Below, one piece after another: positions 1 through 5,813 of a DNA stretch of 5,813 nt. The DNA comes from Paracoccaceae bacterium (GTDB lineage: Bacteria; Pseudomonadota; Alphaproteobacteria; Rhodobacterales; Rhodobacteraceae). Numbering within the stretch: position 1 is the first letter of the stretch; each line of letters begins with the position of its first letter. Location of the stretch: NCBI GenBank assembly GCA_007121055.1, contig SKMM01000064.1:1-5813 (forward strand). The letters are read 5' to 3'. The position numbers and the translations under genes are program-made. The notes under the pieces are model-generated. The model made no database searches, was not told the origin of the DNA, and was given only the letters and a program-made list of their open reading frames with translations.

Positions 1-4461
<4,461 letters not shown>

Positions 4462-4468
4462 GGCTCTA

Positions 4469-4475
4469 TCCTTCC
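4469..4475 (-). promoter_or_regulatory. Ribosome binding site of gltB
   Basis: On the minus strand GGAAGGA ends 7 bases before the ATG at 4461, a near-ideal Shine-Dalgarno and spacing. It decides the start against another in-frame ATG 10 codons upstream at 4491-4489. That ATG also has a purine-rich GAGG (4502-4499) 7 bases ahead of it and no stop between it and 4461, so a product ten residues longer cannot be fully excluded. The stronger site and the family-like N-terminus MTKFDAAW favour 4461. Confidence 0.8.
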
Positions 4476-4513
4476 ATGGGCCGGCCGGCATGCGGCGGCC
4501 TCAAAGGGGGGAA

Positions 4514-4531
4514 CCGGCGGCGCACCGCCGG
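4514..4531 (-). other. GC-rich hairpin in the gltD-gltB gap
   Basis: The minus strand reads CCGGCGG-TGCG-CCGCCGG, a perfect 7-bp all-GC stem with a 4-base loop, starting 5 bases after the gltD stop codon. It sits between two runs of six C. What follows is TTCCCCCCTTTGA rather than a T-run, so it does not look like a classic intrinsic terminator. It could protect the gltD mRNA end, cause pausing or partial termination that sets the GltD:GltB ratio, or simply reflect high GC. The structure is directly visible; any function is inference. Confidence 0.5.
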
Positions 4532-4536
4532 GGGGA

Positions 4537-5813
4537 TCATTCGGCGGCGATCTGCGCGGGCCGGTCGAGGGCTGCGAGGATCGCAGCCCCGGCCTCGCGG
4601 CCGTCGCGGATGGCCCAGACCACCAGCGAGGCGCCGCGCACGATGTCGCCCACCGCCCAGACGCCGGGCAGGTTGGTCTCGTGGGTGCGGAACTGCGCCT
4701 TGACGGTGCCCCAGCGGGTCACCTCCAGTTCGGGCACGCCCCAGAGCGCCGGCAGCTCCTCGGCCTCGAAGCCCAGCGCCTTGATGACCATGTCCGCAGG
4801 CTCCGTGTAATCCGCGCCCTCGATCACCTCGGGCGAGCGGCGCCCGGTCGCGTCGGGCTGACCCAGCCGCATCTTCTGCACGATCACCCCGTCGACCGGG
4901 TCGCCGGTGAAGCCCCGCGGCGCCGTCAGCCAGACGAACTCCACGCCCTCCTCCTCGGCATTGGCGACCTCGCGCTGCGAGCCCGGCATGTTCTCCCGGT
5001 CCCGGCGGTAGAGGCACTTGACCGATTTGGCCCCCTGCCGCACGGCGGTGCGCACGCAGTCCATGGCGGTGTCGCCGCCGCCGATGACCACCACGCGCTT
5101 GCCCTCGGCGCTGAGTTCCCCTGAGTCGAACTCCGGCACCGCGTCGCCGAAACTCTTGCGGTTGGAGGCGGTGAGGAAGTCGATGGCGCGCACCACGCCG
5201 TCGGCGCCGACACCCGGGGCCTCCAGCGCGCGGGACTTGTAGACGCCGGTGGCGATCAGCACCGCGTCATGCTTGGCCCGGAGATCCTCGAACGAGATGT
5301 CGGTGCCCACATCGCAGTTCAGGACCAGCTTCACGCCACCGTCCTCGAGCTGCTCGATCCGCCGCATCACCACCGGCTTCTCCAGCTTGAAGCCGGGGAT
5401 GCCATAGGTCATCAGCCCGCCCGCGCGGTCATACCGGTCATAGACGGTCACCTGCACGCCCGCGCGGCGCAGCACGTCGGCCGCCGCCAGCCCGCCGGGG
5501 CCCGCGCCGATGATCCCCACGCTCTCGGGGCGTTCGGCCGCGGGCTTGATGGGCTGGACCCAGCCCTCCTCCCAGGCGGTGTCGGTGATGTATTTCTCCA
5601 CCGCGCCGATGGTGACGGTGCCGTGGCCGGCCTTCTCGATGACGCAGTTGCCCTCGCACAGGCGGTCCTGGGGGCAGATACGGCCGCAGATCTCCGGAAA
5701 GGTGTTGGTGGCCTGGCTGACCTCATAGGCCTCCTGCAGCCGCCCCTCGGCGGTCAGCATCAGCCAGTCGGGGATGTTGTTGTGCAGCGGGCAATGGGTC
5801 TGGCAGTAGGGCA
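4537..5813 (-). CDS. gltD: Glutamate synthase [NADPH] small (beta) subunit, 5' end cut off by the window
   Basis: GltD oxidises NADPH on FAD and passes electrons through 4Fe-4S clusters to GltB. The window shows 424 complete codons plus two bases of another before a TGA at 4539-4537. The family is about 470-480 residues, so roughly 50 N-terminal residues and the real start lie past base 5813; the ATG at 5760 is internal, because family sequence (PYCQTHCPLHNNIPDW) continues in frame upstream of it. Iron-sulfur cysteines visible are the pair in YCQTHC (codons at 5803 and 5791) and the four in CGRICPQDRLCEGNC (C-x3-C-x5-C-x3-C); two further expected cysteines are outside. The FAD fingerprint GIIGAGPGG lies at about 5491-5517, the NADPH fold IGGGDTAMDC at about 5056-5085, and the C-terminal FAD motif GVWAVGD at about 4645-4665. 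The protein ends ...AQIAAE. Related FAD/NADPH modules occur in dihydropyrimidine dehydrogenase and other GltD-like oxidoreductases, but adjacency to gltB makes GOGAT by far the best call. Confidence 0.97.
   Translation of the reverse strand, partial: PYCQTHCPLHNNIPDWLMLTAEGRLQEAYEVSQATNTFPEICGRICPQDRLCEGNCVIEKAGHGTVTIGAVEKYITDTAWEEGWVQPIKPAAERPESVGIIGAGPGGLAAADVLRRAGVQVTVYDRYDRAGGLMTYGIPGFKLEKPVVMRRIEQLEDGGVKLVLNCDVGTDISFEDLRAKHDAVLIATGVYKSRALEAPGVGADGVVRAIDFLTASNRKSFGDAVPEFDSGELSAEGKRVVVIGGGDTAMDCVRTAVRQGAKSVKCLYRRDRENMPGSQREVANAEEEGVEFVWLTAPRGFTGDPVDGVIVQKMRLGQPDATGRRSPEVIEGADYTEPADMVIKALGFEAEELPALWGVPELEVTRWGTVKAQFRTHETNLPGVWAVGDIVRGASLVVWAIRDGREAGAAILAALDRPAQIAAE

Larger units (their letters stand above)
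4462..4536 (-). other. gltD-gltB intergenic spacer
   Basis: These 75 bases separate the gltD stop from the gltB start. They contain the GC hairpin, a second TGA (4503-4501) in the gltD reading phase, an in-frame alternative gltB ATG at 4491 and the gltB ribosome binding site. No promoter-like -35/-10 pair is evident, which fits cotranscription of both genes from a promoter upstream of gltD, outside the window. Confidence 0.7.

Noticed and set aside
4474..4487. Short palindromes CCATGG and GGCCGGCC just upstream of gltB
   Set aside because: Short self-complementary words are expected in GC-rich DNA; no spacing or repetition suggests an operator.
4514..4531. Rho-independent terminator between gltD and gltB
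   Set aside because: The stem is convincing but no U-tract follows it, and terminating there would cut off gltB, whose product needs GltD. Kept only as a hairpin of unknown role.
4466..5017. 183-codon minus-strand frame overlapping gltD and the gap
   Set aside because: It is out of frame with gltD, whose FAD and NADPH motifs account for this DNA. Its Arg/Gly/Ala-rich translation is typical of an off-frame reading of GC-rich coding sequence.

Overview
The window holds two adjacent genes, both on the minus strand, that encode the two subunits of NADPH-dependent glutamate synthase (GOGAT): gltD (small, beta subunit) first in transcription order, then gltB (large, alpha subunit). Both run off the window. 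gltD lacks its 5' end beyond base 5813, and gltB lacks its 3' end before base 1. A gap of 75 bases (4462-4536) separates them.

The DNA is strongly GC-rich, with G or C at most third codon positions. The protein sequences resemble GOGAT of Alphaproteobacteria, such as the well-studied Azospirillum enzyme. The gltD-then-gltB order, high GC and the GltB N-terminus beginning MTKFDAAW suggest the Rhodobacterales/Paracoccaceae (Rhodobacter, Paracoccus, Roseobacter relatives). This assignment is an inference from remembered family resemblance, not from a search.

Layout: 5813-4537 is gltD, covering part of the N-terminal iron-sulfur region, the FAD fold, the NADPH fold and the C-terminus. 4536-4462 is the intergenic gap, with a compact GC hairpin, an alternative upstream ATG and the gltB ribosome binding site. 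4461-1 is gltB, covering a short propeptide, the glutamine amidotransferase domain, the central domain, the FMN/3Fe-4S synthase domain and most of the C-terminal beta-helix.

Together the products form one enzyme. GltD takes electrons from NADPH through FAD and two 4Fe-4S clusters and passes them to the 3Fe-4S cluster and FMN of GltB. GltB hydrolyses glutamine, channels the ammonia to 2-oxoglutarate and reduces the 2-iminoglutarate formed to glutamate. With glutamine synthetase this is the main ammonia assimilation route under nitrogen limitation.

I found no mobile element, CRISPR array, RNA gene, phage or defence gene, and no sign of an undescribed system. This is ordinary core metabolism. 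The only noncoding stretch worth a look is the short gltD-gltB gap. The promoter of the operon lies outside the window.
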